Source of the DNA: Acetobacter garciniae
Lineage (GTDB): Bacteria; Pseudomonadota; Alphaproteobacteria; Acetobacterales; Acetobacteraceae
Length of the DNA: 64,000 bases
Direction of reading: 5' to 3'
Assembly: GCF_017377735.1 (NCBI RefSeq)
Contig: NZ_JAFVMH010000006.1
Span: 166,905-230,904, forward strand
The notes under the pieces are model-generated. The model had not been told where the DNA came from. It saw only the letters and a list, made by a program, of their open reading frames with translations, and did no database searches. A program made the position numbers and the translations under genes. Below are positions 19,640 to 30,429 of this stretch, piece after piece. Position 1 is the first letter of the stretch; the number at the start of each line of letters is the position of its first letter.

Positions 19640-21895
19640 ATGGATTTCGATCAGAATGTCGTTTTTGAAATTCTTTCCTCCCGGTTGTCGGGCAGGCGTT
19701 TCGCCTTCGGTCCGGCCGATGGTCCACGCCTGACGGAAAACCTCAGCTTCGGCCCGAATGGAGAAATAGAGGGCTATTCGCACACCAACGAAGCCTATTG
19801 GGATATCGGGGCGGAGCATTTCCGTATTCTGGATTGCAATGGCGGGGTGATGTGGCGGCCTGTCAGCGTCAGCACGGACAAGGATGGCCTGCTCACCTTT
19901 CTGCTGATCCACCCGCCTTCTCCCCAGACGCATTTCATTCTCCAGGAACTGGCGCAGGAACCGGCAGACACCCCACCCCACCCAGCCGGGGCATACCTGG
20001 GCGCCCCCCAGACAAGCGCACCACAGCAGAGAGACGCCCCGCACGAGAACCCACATCATTCAGGGCTGAGCGACCCGGCCTATCTGTTCCCGTCCGATCT
20101 TGAAGTCACGCCCACCATTCCTTCACGCGTGCTCATGATCGGTTCGTGCCTGACAGCCTTGTATGTCGAGCAGTTCAGAACGCGGCACCCAGAAACTTCT
20201 TTCGATTATATTCCCTATAATTTCGTCAGCATCCTGCCAGAGGCCCCGCCCTGCCCCGCGCAGGACTACGATTTTCAATATATCCAGATCCCCCTTCGCT
20301 CCGTCCTGACAGACCGGGTCGTGCAGGGAATGCGTTTCAATGACCCGGAGTTTGCAAGAACCATAGTGGATGACGCATGCGACGTGATCGATGTCATGCT
20401 GGATGCGGCCATGCGCTATAATCGCCAGCACGGGCTACTCAGTTTCGTCTCGGGCTTTATCGTCCCGCAACGCAGTGCCGCCCCCAGCCTGCGCGGCATT
20501 GGGGGGGCGGGCGACCTGTGTGGCATCGTCCGGCAGCTCAATGCCCATCTGGCCCGCAAAATTGCCGATTACGACAACACCTATCTCATGGATGTGGATG
20601 CCGTGGCATCATCCATCGGCAAGCGTTTCGTCCTGGATGACATGGTGTATTTTTACGCCCATGGCGCCGTAACCTATCAGGACTGGGATGATTTCGGGGC
20701 TATTCCCCGTAACGAGCCCATTCCCGCGCTGCACACGCTCTACCCGACCAGGCAGGCGGATTTCGTGGCCTGTATTTTTCGCCAGGTCCTGTGTGCCTGG
20801 CGCACGATCGGGCAGGTCGATCAGGTCAAGGCCGTTATTTTCGACCTCGACAACACGCTGTGGCGGGGCCAGATCGCCGAACATTACCGGCCCGACACCC
20901 GCCCCTGGCCCCGAACGGATGGATGGCCGCTGGGCGTGTGGGAATGCATCCATTTCCTGCGTGCACGCGGTATTCTGGTAGCGGTATGTTCCAAGAACGA
21001 TCTTGCGCTCGTGCAGGAAAGATGGGCCGAAGTGGTCGATCCGCCGTTTCTGGCACTGGAGGATTTTGCCTGCGTCAAGATAAACTGGGCACCCAAGACC
21101 CAGAACATTGCCGAAATCTGCAGCGAATTTCACATCAAGCCCAAGAGCGTGGTGTTCGTTGACGACAATCCGGTGGAACGGGCTGCTGTCACGGCGACCT
21201 TTGCGGACATACGCGCCATTGGCGGCAACCCCTACCTGACGCGCCGCATCCTGCTGTGGTCGGCGGAAACGCAGATCGCCCATATAAGCGACGAATCAGC
21301 CCGTCGCGAAGACATGGTACGCCAGCAGATCCGGCGCGAGGAAAGCCGGACCACGATGGACCGGGAGACATTTCTGGCAACATTGGGCACGACCCTTTCA
21401 TTTCTTGCCATCACATCCACCCGGCAGCCGGAATTCAGCCGCGTGCTGGAACTGACAAACAAGACCAACCAGTTCAACACCACGGGAAAACGATGGAATT
21501 TCGAGGAAATTTCCCAATACATCAGCGAAGGCGGCACCATTCTGGCCTTTTTTGTAACCGACCGGTTCACGACCTACGGGCTGGTAGGCGTGCTGTACCT
21601 GCGCGCGGCGGAGATTGTCCAATATGTGATGAGCTGCCGTGTGCTGGGCATGGAGATCGAAGAATTCGTCATCGCCCAGACCGTATCCCTGTTGCGCGAC
21701 ATGTCTGAAACACCGACCGATATTACCGCCAGCCTTATCGAAACAAAGGACAACACCCCCTGCCGGGATGTTTATCTGCGCTGCGGTTTTCGCGAAACCC
21801 AAAGCCAGGATAGCAGCAGGCATTTTATCCTGCCCGCGCAGGACGTACCGCGATGCCCGCCGCATATTACAAAAGCCGAACCGGAATTTTCCTGA
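19640..21895 (+). CDS. FkbH-family protein: SGNH-like + HAD phosphatase + GNAT domains
   Basis: 751-aa multidomain protein. An N-terminal domain is shared with the paralogue at 14932; an SGNH-hydrolase-like segment has RVLMIGSCLTAL. The HAD (IIIC) domain has Asp402/Asp404/Thr406 in FDLDNTLWRG, VCSKND and FVDDNPVE intact. A C-terminal GNAT-like domain has the NKTNQFNTTGKRW signature seen in FkbH proteins. FkbH enzymes take a glyceryl group from 1,3-bisphosphoglycerate onto an acyl carrier protein; no ACP or polyketide genes are nearby. Glycosyltransferase genes follow, so the context is glycan modification rather than polyketide synthesis. Substrate unknown. Confidence 0.85.
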   Translation: MDFDQNVVFEILSSRLSGRRFAFGPADGPRLTENLSFGPNGEIEGYSHTNEAYWDIGAEHFRILDCNGGVMWRPVSVSTDKDGLLTFLLIHPPSPQTHFILQELAQEPADTPPHPAGAYLGAPQTSAPQQRDAPHENPHHSGLSDPAYLFPSDLEVTPTIPSRVLMIGSCLTALYVEQFRTRHPETSFDYIPYNFVSILPEAPPCPAQDYDFQYIQIPLRSVLTDRVVQGMRFNDPEFARTIVDDACDVIDVMLDAAMRYNRQHGLLSFVSGFIVPQRSAAPSLRGIGGAGDLCGIVRQLNAHLARKIADYDNTYLMDVDAVASSIGKRFVLDDMVYFYAHGAVTYQDWDDFGAIPRNEPIPALHTLYPTRQADFVACIFRQVLCAWRTIGQVDQVKAVIFDLDNTLWRGQIAEHYRPDTRPWPRTDGWPLGVWECIHFLRARGILVAVCSKNDLALVQERWAEVVDPPFLALEDFACVKINWAPKTQNIAEICSEFHIKPKSVVFVDDNPVERAAVTATFADIRAIGGNPYLTRRILLWSAETQIAHISDESARREDMVRQQIRREESRTTMDRETFLATLGTTLSFLAITSTRQPEFSRVLELTNKTNQFNTTGKRWNFEEISQYISEGGTILAFFVTDRFTTYGLVGVLYLRAAEIVQYVMSCRVLGMEIEEFVIAQTVSLLRDMSETPTDITASLIETKDNTPCRDVYLRCGFRETQSQDSSRHFILPAQDVPRCPPHITKAEPEFS

Positions 21896-21968
21896 ACCCG
21901 CAAAGCCGACAAAACTTTTTTTGTCTGCCGGCTCCCTCCCCTGTGCCGCATCCCTTCTGGAGCAAACA

Positions 21969-23051
21969 GTGTATGAGACCACGCAAAATCCGATTATCCT
22001 GACCCATCTGGGAACGGTCCTGTGCCTGGCCCCTTCGGGTATCCTGTTCCACTGCCTGCTCAATGAGGCACCGCAGGACGATCTTGTCTTTATGGCCGAT
22101 GGAACCCTACGCACACAAAGGGGCTTGGCCGGCCTGCTTGCCCAGCCGCATGACGTGGGACAGGGAACGGTCTGCATCCATCGTGAAGGATATTATCTTT
22201 GCGCCGAACCGGGAGGAGCGGTGGCTTTTCGGGACGAGGTTTCAACCTGGGAAATCTTTCGCACAACCACACCCCGTGACGAGGCATGGCGCAGCGTGCA
22301 GGTACATGCGCATGAACGGCGGCCACCCACAAGACGCCGGGCGCGCCGTATCAGCAGAATTATCCACCAGATCGGAAATTCGCCCTGCCTGCCAGATATT
22401 TTTTTCCACAACGTGGTCCATCTTCAAAGCCTGAACCCGCAATGGTGTTACCGCTATTGGGGTGAACAGGCCCGGCACGATTTCATATACGACCATTACG
22501 GCTGGAATATCCTGCGCCGATACATGGCCATAAACCCCAGATATGGGGCGGCAAAGGCCGATCTGTTCAGATATCTGTGCATATACCAGCTAGGTGGCGT
22601 GTATCTGGACCTTAAATCCAGCGTAAACCGCCCGCTCGACAGCCTGATCCATGATGATGACGAATATCTGCTCTCGCAATGGAATAACGGCCCGGGGCAG
22701 GCGTTCAGCGGTTGGGGGCTGGGGCCGGAAATCGGCTTTGTAGCTGGGGGAGAATACCAGCAATGGCATATCATGGCCGCAGCCGGGCACCCGTTCCTTG
22801 CATCCTGTATCGAGACCGTTCTGAACAGGATCGATCACTATACGCCCGAACTGTATGGCACCGGGCGGCTGGGCGTTTTGCGTGTGACCGGGCCTTACGC
22901 CTATACGTTCGCGATCCATAACATGCTGCGTCATTACGGACACAGATTTTTCGATTCAGAAAAATCCGGCCTGGTATATTCCTGTGTTGCCAATCATACC
23001 GATTTTTTCGGCCGCCATTATTCGCAGGAGACGCTGCCGGTCGTTTTATAA
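21969..23051 (+). CDS. Glycosyltransferase with DXD-type sugar-binding region (OCH1-like)
   Basis: 360-aa predicted glycosyltransferase. The segment IIHQIGNSPCLPD, then AAKADLFRYLCIYQLGGVY-LDLKSSVNRPLD, matches the 'DXD' region of polysaccharide synthesis/mannosyltransferase OCH1-type families (aspartate before the L-K-S triad). About 120 unrecognised N-terminal residues precede it and are probably an accessory domain. The GTG at 21969 has GGAG 6 nt upstream. It lies 73 nt after the FkbH-like gene on the same strand, so the two are probably cotranscribed; it converges with the GT17 gene only 7 nt away. Confidence 0.78.
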   Translation: MYETTQNPIILTHLGTVLCLAPSGILFHCLLNEAPQDDLVFMADGTLRTQRGLAGLLAQPHDVGQGTVCIHREGYYLCAEPGGAVAFRDEVSTWEIFRTTTPRDEAWRSVQVHAHERRPPTRRRARRISRIIHQIGNSPCLPDIFFHNVVHLQSLNPQWCYRYWGEQARHDFIYDHYGWNILRRYMAINPRYGAAKADLFRYLCIYQLGGVYLDLKSSVNRPLDSLIHDDDEYLLSQWNNGPGQAFSGWGLGPEIGFVAGGEYQQWHIMAAAGHPFLASCIETVLNRIDHYTPELYGTGRLGVLRVTGPYAYTFAIHNMLRHYGHRFFDSEKSGLVYSCVANHTDFFGRHYSQETLPVVL

Positions 23052-23058
23052 AAACCCG

Positions 23059-24552
23059 CTACGGTGCATAGACCTCCACCTGGTCGAGATGCAGCGTGTT
23101 GAAACCCGGCAGGCTTATGCGCACGAACCGGCCATGGTGTTCGGGGTGCAAGACCACATCCAGCACCCGCCCATCCACCCCGCCGAAAGGCGTGTTTTCG
23201 TGGCGTGCGTAAACCAGGCGCATGTCCTGCGTGTCGTCACCGATTTCGATCCGAATATGGTTGGCCCTGATCATGCATTCGACAGGGAAAAGGCGATTGT
23301 AAAGCCGCACCCCCCGGATCGACCGCACGGCTTGCAGGTCCACCATCCACCACGGATTGTCTTCTTCGTGGGTATGAAAGCCGAAACCGCCATCCTTGTG
23401 ACCATCGACACCGCCCTGCGCATCCTCCTGCGGTGTGTTGCCTGTAGCCCAGGGCGAGACCGAACTCTGGCTGGCAGGCTGCCCGGCACTGATGAGCGTT
23501 CCGGCAAAAGGCGCAATTTTTTGAGCATCCCAATGCGGATAAGGCGGGTGTATGTCGGCCATTTTCAGGTAATTCTGCGGTGTTATGCGAAACAGCATAT
23601 CCTCGGGCGCGTCTTCGTGCAGCACCCTCAGGGCGAATTGGGTCCGCAGATCGAAATACAGGTCCTGTAGCTGGGCGAAGGCCTCGGTCATGTCCTTCAG
23701 GAAGCCGATTTTTGTATAATATTCCGCGTTAAACCGGATTTCGTCGGGGAAGCTTTTATCGATCGTGACAAAACGGGCCCGGTCCCGGAAATCGCCCACC
23801 ACGCCCCCTGTGGCGATATGCCGCTCAAACGCACCGTCCCACGCCATGGCGCGCGGCCAGGGATCGTTCTTGTGGGAATAGGACCGGTATTTGTTTTTCA
23901 GCCTTTCTATCCCGCCCAGATGGGTAAAATGCCAACCGGCGTCATGTACGCGCTGGAACTGGCCCTTTTGCGACAAAGCGTGCTGGAAATCCCGGCTGAA
24001 ACGCGCTTCGGACAGGTTGGCAAAATCGTCGAGCATGTGGCGTTTGAGCGCATAGGCGGCCGACCAGCCCGCCTTCCTGGCGCAAAGGTTCATGTAGAAC
24101 TGGTACATGGGCATATCGAATTCCGTAAACCCGTCGAACTGCGCCGCCTGCTCCATGGCCTGGGGCCGCAAAAGCTCGTCCGCATCGCAGATCAGCAGCA
24201 GGTCATGTGGGTCGGCCCCCGCCACGGCACGGCGGATCTGGTCTTTCTGGTAATGTTCGCGCACCCAGAAATCGGGTGTGTCGGGCGTGTCCTCCACCAC
24301 GACATGAATGACCTTGTCCAGGAAGGCTGCGTACCGTTCGCGGTTCCGGGCAAAAAGCAGGGGCTTGGGCAGGCCTGTAAACGTGGTGGTGGATTCCACG
24401 ATCACGAAAAAATCCACATACGGGTCATGCAGGCGAAAGCGCAGATCCAGTATTTCCAGTTCGTTGAAGAAAGGAAAACAATCGTAGATCCGGCAGGCTC
24501 GCCTGCCTGTGCCCCCGGCCGACAAACCCTGCGCTGTATCCGAACTGGCCAT
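23059..24552 (-). CDS. GT17-family glycosyltransferase with C-terminal F5/8C (discoidin-like) domain
   Basis: 497-aa protein. Residues about 20-310 match the GT17 pattern of beta-1,4-N-acetylglucosaminyltransferase-like proteins: YDCFPFFNELEILDLR, the FVIVESTTTFTG strand, LLICDADELLRP with the DXD, and AGWHFTHLGG. The last about 150 residues (from TLISAGQPASQSS; VDGHKDGGFGFHTHEEDNPWWMVDL broken across the loop; GVRLYNR; FVRISLPG) are an F5/8 type C / discoidin carbohydrate-binding fold. A cytosolic transferase carrying a glycan-binding module suggests a polymer acceptor. Convergent with the preceding glycosyltransferase. Confidence 0.8.
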   Translation of the reverse strand: MASSDTAQGLSAGGTGRRACRIYDCFPFFNELEILDLRFRLHDPYVDFFVIVESTTTFTGLPKPLLFARNRERYAAFLDKVIHVVVEDTPDTPDFWVREHYQKDQIRRAVAGADPHDLLLICDADELLRPQAMEQAAQFDGFTEFDMPMYQFYMNLCARKAGWSAAYALKRHMLDDFANLSEARFSRDFQHALSQKGQFQRVHDAGWHFTHLGGIERLKNKYRSYSHKNDPWPRAMAWDGAFERHIATGGVVGDFRDRARFVTIDKSFPDEIRFNAEYYTKIGFLKDMTEAFAQLQDLYFDLRTQFALRVLHEDAPEDMLFRITPQNYLKMADIHPPYPHWDAQKIAPFAGTLISAGQPASQSSVSPWATGNTPQEDAQGGVDGHKDGGFGFHTHEEDNPWWMVDLQAVRSIRGVRLYNRLFPVECMIRANHIRIEIGDDTQDMRLVYARHENTPFGGVDGRVLDVVLHPEHHGRFVRISLPGFNTLHLDQVEVYAP

Positions 24553-24627
24553 GCCATTCGCCCCCTGAACCGCTCCGACATCGCAGGGTAAGGCGTGCAG
24601 GGTTCACGACAGATGAACGGCGGGCAT

Positions 24628-24664
24628 AAAAAAGGCCCCTGCCGCAATACTGCGACAGAGGCCC
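24628..24664 (-). terminator. Rho-independent terminator of amtB
   Basis: Read on the minus strand: a 13-bp stem (GGCCTCTGTCGCA / TGCGGCAGGGGCC, one mismatch and one G-T pair), a short loop and a run of six T. Confidence 0.85.
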
Positions 24665-24706
24665 GGGTAAAGACATGCCCTGCCCATGCAGGCAGGGAGC
24701 ATTAGG

Positions 24707-26107
24707 TCATGCGTTGATCTGTTCACCATGCAAGGAGGTATCCAGGCCTTCCAGTTCCTGGTCCGGTGTCACACGCAGGCCAATGCTTGCATCGACAAGC
24801 TTGAGCAGCACGAAACTGACAACCGCGCACCAGACGACCGTCACCATCACTGCCTCGGCCTGCACCAGCAACTGGTGGGCGGAGCCGACAATGCCGGTGG
24901 GGTTGGCATCGGTCGCGGAAAGCGGGCCATAGGCGAACACGCCAGTCAGCAACGCACCGATAATACCGCCCACACCATGCACGCCAAAGGCGTCCAGGCT
25001 GTCGTCATACCCCAGCATGTGCTTGAGCGATGTCGCACTCCAGTAGCACACGAAGCCGGTAATCAGCCCGATCACCAGCGCGCTGCCGGGCAGCACAAAG
25101 CCCGCCGCGGGCGTAATGGCCACAAGACCGCCGACAGCCCCCGAAATAATGCCCAGCACCGTCGGCTTGCCCGCGCGGATCCATTCGATCGCAATCCAGG
25201 CCACACCGGCGGCGGCGGCGGCGATCTGGGTCGTGACCATGGCCATGCCCGCCCGGCCGCCAGCCCCCACGGCGGACCCCGCGTTGAAGCCGAACCAGCC
25301 GACCCACAGCAGCGATGCGCCGATAACGGCATATGTCAGGTTGAAGGGGGCCAGATCGTCATGCCCGAACCCCTTGCGCCGCCCCAGAACCAGTGCACAG
25401 ACAAGGCCCGCGATACCGGCATTGATATGCACGACCGTGCCCCCCGCGAAATCGGCCGCACCCAGCCCGGCCAGCCAGCCGATGGGGCTCCAGACCCAAT
25501 GGGCGATGGGGGCGTAGACCAGCAGCGACCACGCGATGGAAAACACGCACATGGCGCTGAACTTCATGCGTTCGGCATACGCGCCGGAGATCAGGGCCGG
25601 GGTGATGATGGCGAACGTCATCTGGAACATCATGAAGACGCTCTCAGGAATGGTCATGGTCGTGGCGTTGGGGGAATCCGCACCCAGCACGAAAGGCACA
25701 TCCACCCCGTTGTGAATATGTTCGCCCAGCCCGTTCAGCAGCAGGCGCGATGCCCCGCCGATCCAGGGCGTGCCGGTGGTGAACGCCAGGGAATACCCGG
25801 CCACCATCCACACGATGGACATGATGCAGCACAGCGCGAAGGACTGCATCAATGTTGCCAGAACGTTTTTCTTGCGCACCATACCCGCATAGAACAGGGC
25901 CAGGCCGGGAATGGTCATCATCAGCACCAGTGCCGTGCTGACCAGCATCCAGGCCGTATCGCCCGTATCGATCGCGGGTGCGGCATCAGCGGCTAAAGCC
26001 TGGCCGCTCCCCGCCACCATGGCCGCAAAAGCTGTTGCAAGCGAAAGGCAGGCAGGCCCGCCCGCGCGCCGGGCGGCGGACACTGCCCTGGATGACGATA
26101 GAAACAT
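24707..26107 (-). CDS. amtB: Ammonium transporter
   Basis: 466-aa Amt/MEP/Rh channel. A signal-like N-terminus (about 40 aa ending QALAADAAP) is followed by about 11 membrane segments. The pore twin histidines are visible in FAGGTVVHINAG and DAFGVHGVGG; the gate region AMCVFSIAW and the GAVGGLVAITPAAGFV signature are present. GAGGGG lies 10 nt before the ATG. No glnK is cotranscribed, unlike the usual glnK-amtB pair, so the PII protein at 18972 may serve as its partner. Confidence 0.94.
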   Translation of the reverse strand: MFLSSSRAVSAARRAGGPACLSLATAFAAMVAGSGQALAADAAPAIDTGDTAWMLVSTALVLMMTIPGLALFYAGMVRKKNVLATLMQSFALCCIMSIVWMVAGYSLAFTTGTPWIGGASRLLLNGLGEHIHNGVDVPFVLGADSPNATTMTIPESVFMMFQMTFAIITPALISGAYAERMKFSAMCVFSIAWSLLVYAPIAHWVWSPIGWLAGLGAADFAGGTVVHINAGIAGLVCALVLGRRKGFGHDDLAPFNLTYAVIGASLLWVGWFGFNAGSAVGAGGRAGMAMVTTQIAAAAAGVAWIAIEWIRAGKPTVLGIISGAVGGLVAITPAAGFVLPGSALVIGLITGFVCYWSATSLKHMLGYDDSLDAFGVHGVGGIIGALLTGVFAYGPLSATDANPTGIVGSAHQLLVQAEAVMVTVVWCAVVSFVLLKLVDASIGLRVTPDQELEGLDTSLHGEQINA

Positions 26108-26438
26108 ATATGAGATATCCCCTCACACAACGCAATTCGAGCCCAAGCCCATGGCCTGATTTTCAGCGTGCCATTATTTCACTCGTGTCTCAAGCGCAAC
26201 AAAACACTTGCCCGGCTGTTGCACCGCCTGCCCGCACAGGGGGCCATTGCATGCCTGCCGGCCCCTTTTTTCCCCGCGCGACCTGCCTTTTTCTTTTCAC
26301 GCATTTATGGGCCTTTATCATTTCATTTTTTTACCATAGCCTTCGAAGCTGATCGGCAACCGGTCAAGACAAAGGCGGTTATAGACGAGTCTGCCTTGCC
26401 CGGGCTGGTTCCACTTGATTTCAGTACAAGGTGTCGTC
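26108..26438. other. Divergent intergenic region amtB / secreted-protein gene
   Basis: 331 bp with both promoters. A TGGCACG on the amtB strand (26170s) hints at a sigma-54 -24 box, but the -12 part is not convincing. No gene or RNA recognised. Confidence 0.45.
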
Positions 26439-26912
26439 ATGAAGTTATTTGCGCATATTGGTCTGGCGTCCCTCCTGCTGGGTGGCGCCACCGTGTTGGC
26501 AGCCCCCGGCGCGCACGCGCTGAGCGCGAAGGAATGCCACGAAAAATTCAAGGCCGCGAAAACCGACGGCACGCTGAACGGCCAGAGCTTCAAGGCCTTC
26601 AAGGCCGCAAGCTGTGACGATGCCGCCGCCGCACCCGCCAGTGCAACACCCACCACCACCCCGGCCCCGACCGCTGAAAAGCCCAAGGAAGCCGCGACAA
26701 CCACCCCCACCCCGACGACCAGCGCATCCGGCGCGGTCTTCCCCACCGCGATCGCATCGCAGTATTCCTCGCTCAGCGCTGGCACGGCCCGCCGCAAGAC
26801 CTGCGATGACCAGTACAAGGCCAACAAGGCGAACAACGCCAATGGCGGCCTGAAATGGATCCAGAAGGGTGGCGGCTATTACAGCGAATGCAACAAGCGC
26901 CTGAAAGGCTGA
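26439..26912 (+). CDS. Small secreted protein, two cysteine-containing repeats
   Basis: 157 aa. A clear Sec signal peptide (MKLFAHIGLASLLLGG...GAHA) with probable cleavage after AHA. Two related modules follow: KECHEKFKAAKTDGTLNG with QSFKAFKAASC, and KTCDDQYKANKANN with YSECNKRL. They are separated by a threonine/proline-rich low-complexity linker (about residues 70-105). The modules resemble PsiF-type short repeats (C-x3-Y/F-K-A). Probably periplasmic; function unknown. AAGGTG lies 6 nt before the ATG; an upstream ATG at 26415 would spoil the signal peptide. Confidence 0.75.
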   Translation: MKLFAHIGLASLLLGGATVLAAPGAHALSAKECHEKFKAAKTDGTLNGQSFKAFKAASCDDAAAAPASATPTTTPAPTAEKPKEAATTTPTPTTSASGAVFPTAIASQYSSLSAGTARRKTCDDQYKANKANNANGGLKWIQKGGGYYSECNKRLKG

Positions 26913-26950
26913 ACCCCTTTGCCGCAAGCCAGGGCAGGCTGAACCCCACC

Positions 26951-26984
26951 CTGGCTTCTGGCTTCTGGCTTCTGGCTTCTGGCT
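26951..26984 (+). repeat. Four and a half tandem copies of the heptamer CTGGCTT
   Basis: Four perfect units plus CTGGCT, beginning 38 bp after the stop codon of the secreted-protein gene. It has the same unit length as the array at 19492. Confidence 0.95.
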
Positions 26985-27030
26985 GGAAAGGCCATCGGGG
27001 CGGCCCGTGTGCAATCGCTATCCGGCTTGA

Positions 27031-28251
27031 TCAGCCGCCCCGCCGGGCGGATGGCATGACATACAGCGTGCTGGTGCTGTACGAAATCCAGACCCTGTGG
27101 GTTGCGAACCAGTCCGAACCAAGCAGCATATCCACCCTGTCGTGAATGGGGGCGACTGTCAGCACGGGGGCGTGCTCCTGTTCCTGCCCGATCTGGAACA
27201 GGTGGAATTGATGCCAGCGATAGGGCTGTTCGTGCCCGTCCACCCCCGTTGTTACCCCCCCCGGGTCCTGCGCAAGAGCCTGAGGGGATACACCCATGCG
27301 CAAGGCTGCCCTGTCCGCCACGATCCGCGAGCGTGCCCCGCTATCCACCAGGGCCTGAAGGGGCCAGCCATCCAGTTGCACCTGCGCGATCACCCGCCTG
27401 CGGGCGGTGGCCTGAAGGGGGATGGCGCGGTAGATATACCGCCAGCCCACCGGGCCCGAACATCCCGCCCCCATGGTGGCCCCCGGAACACTCCCCATAA
27501 CGGCCGCTGGAGTAGCCCCCGGCGCGGTCCCCGTGGCTGTCTCCGGGGCTACCTCCGTCGCTGCTCCCATGTTTGGGCCCATCGTTGGGGCCGGCGCTGC
27601 CCAGAACGCCATCCACCCTTCCGCCACGTTCATTTCGATATCGAAGCGCGACAGCAGGTCCCCACCGATCAGCCCTTCCACGCCCGGTTCGGTCCGGGGG
27701 GTGGCGGGCAGCGCGCTCAGCGGCATGGAAACAGGGCCGAACTCCACCGCCCCGACCGCCAGCGAACGGACAATGACATTGGGCACGATGCGCCCCATCC
27801 CGCCCGTGCCCTGCACCACCGTATGGGTCGAATTGTCTCGCTGGGTATCGAACAAGGCGGCCGCTTCGGGCGAGAGCAGACTGCCTTCGGACCCGGTATC
27901 CACGATCATGCGCACGGCATGGCCGTTGATGCTGGCCGCGATGTTTAAAAAACCGGCATCGTTATAAAGGGGAACGCGCGCCACCAGGTGCTGGCAGCCC
28001 TCCGCCGCACGGGCGGGCAAGCAGCCGACGCACAGAGCCAGCATGGCAGCCAGCCCGATGCATGATGCGGCAGCCTTTATCCGCCCCGCCGTGACGCTCC
28101 GTGCGCGCTCCCGCCCAACATCGCGCCGGATGTCATGGCCGACCCGCCGCCCGATGCCGCGCAAAGTTGAAGGCCCCGCGCAACGCTCGAAAGAACACGG
28201 CAGACGGGGTTCGTGGGCATGTCGCATGGCCGCCGACACCCGCGCGCGCAT
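27031..28251 (-). CDS. Double-domain retropepsin-like aspartic protease
   Basis: About 406 aa. Two retropepsin-like halves are joined in one chain: first active-site loop Asp118-Thr-Gly (MIVDTGSEGSLL), second Asp303-Ser-Gly (ALVDSGARSRIV). Each is followed by the hydrophobic-Gly segment expected of the fold (EGLIGGDLL, DMLLGSDWF). A Gly/Ala/Pro/Met-rich linker (about 220-265) separates them. A hydrophobic segment near residues 62-80 suggests a signal or membrane anchor, so the mature protein is periplasmic; the arginine-rich 60 residues before it may mean the true start is further in. The predicted start follows the pip stop codon by 2 nt, implying coupling. Confidence 0.75.
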   Translation of the reverse strand: MRARVSAAMRHAHEPRLPCSFERCAGPSTLRGIGRRVGHDIRRDVGRERARSVTAGRIKAAASCIGLAAMLALCVGCLPARAAEGCQHLVARVPLYNDAGFLNIAASINGHAVRMIVDTGSEGSLLSPEAAALFDTQRDNSTHTVVQGTGGMGRIVPNVIVRSLAVGAVEFGPVSMPLSALPATPRTEPGVEGLIGGDLLSRFDIEMNVAEGWMAFWAAPAPTMGPNMGAATEVAPETATGTAPGATPAAVMGSVPGATMGAGCSGPVGWRYIYRAIPLQATARRRVIAQVQLDGWPLQALVDSGARSRIVADRAALRMGVSPQALAQDPGGVTTGVDGHEQPYRWHQFHLFQIGQEQEHAPVLTVAPIHDRVDMLLGSDWFATHRVWISYSTSTLYVMPSARRGG

Positions 28252-28253
28252 GC

Positions 28254-30322
<2,069 letters not shown>

Positions 30323-30429
30323 CCGTTCCTGTCGCCGGTCCCTGTACGCGCAGCCTGTAAGCGCCAGCCAGGCCGTGCCGGTCAAAGATACCCTGTTCTT
30401 TGCCGCACGGCACGCCTAAACAGACAGGC

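Noticed and set aside
26165..26190. Sigma-54 promoter for amtB (TGGCACG)
   Set aside because: The -12 TTGC part is missing at the right distance.
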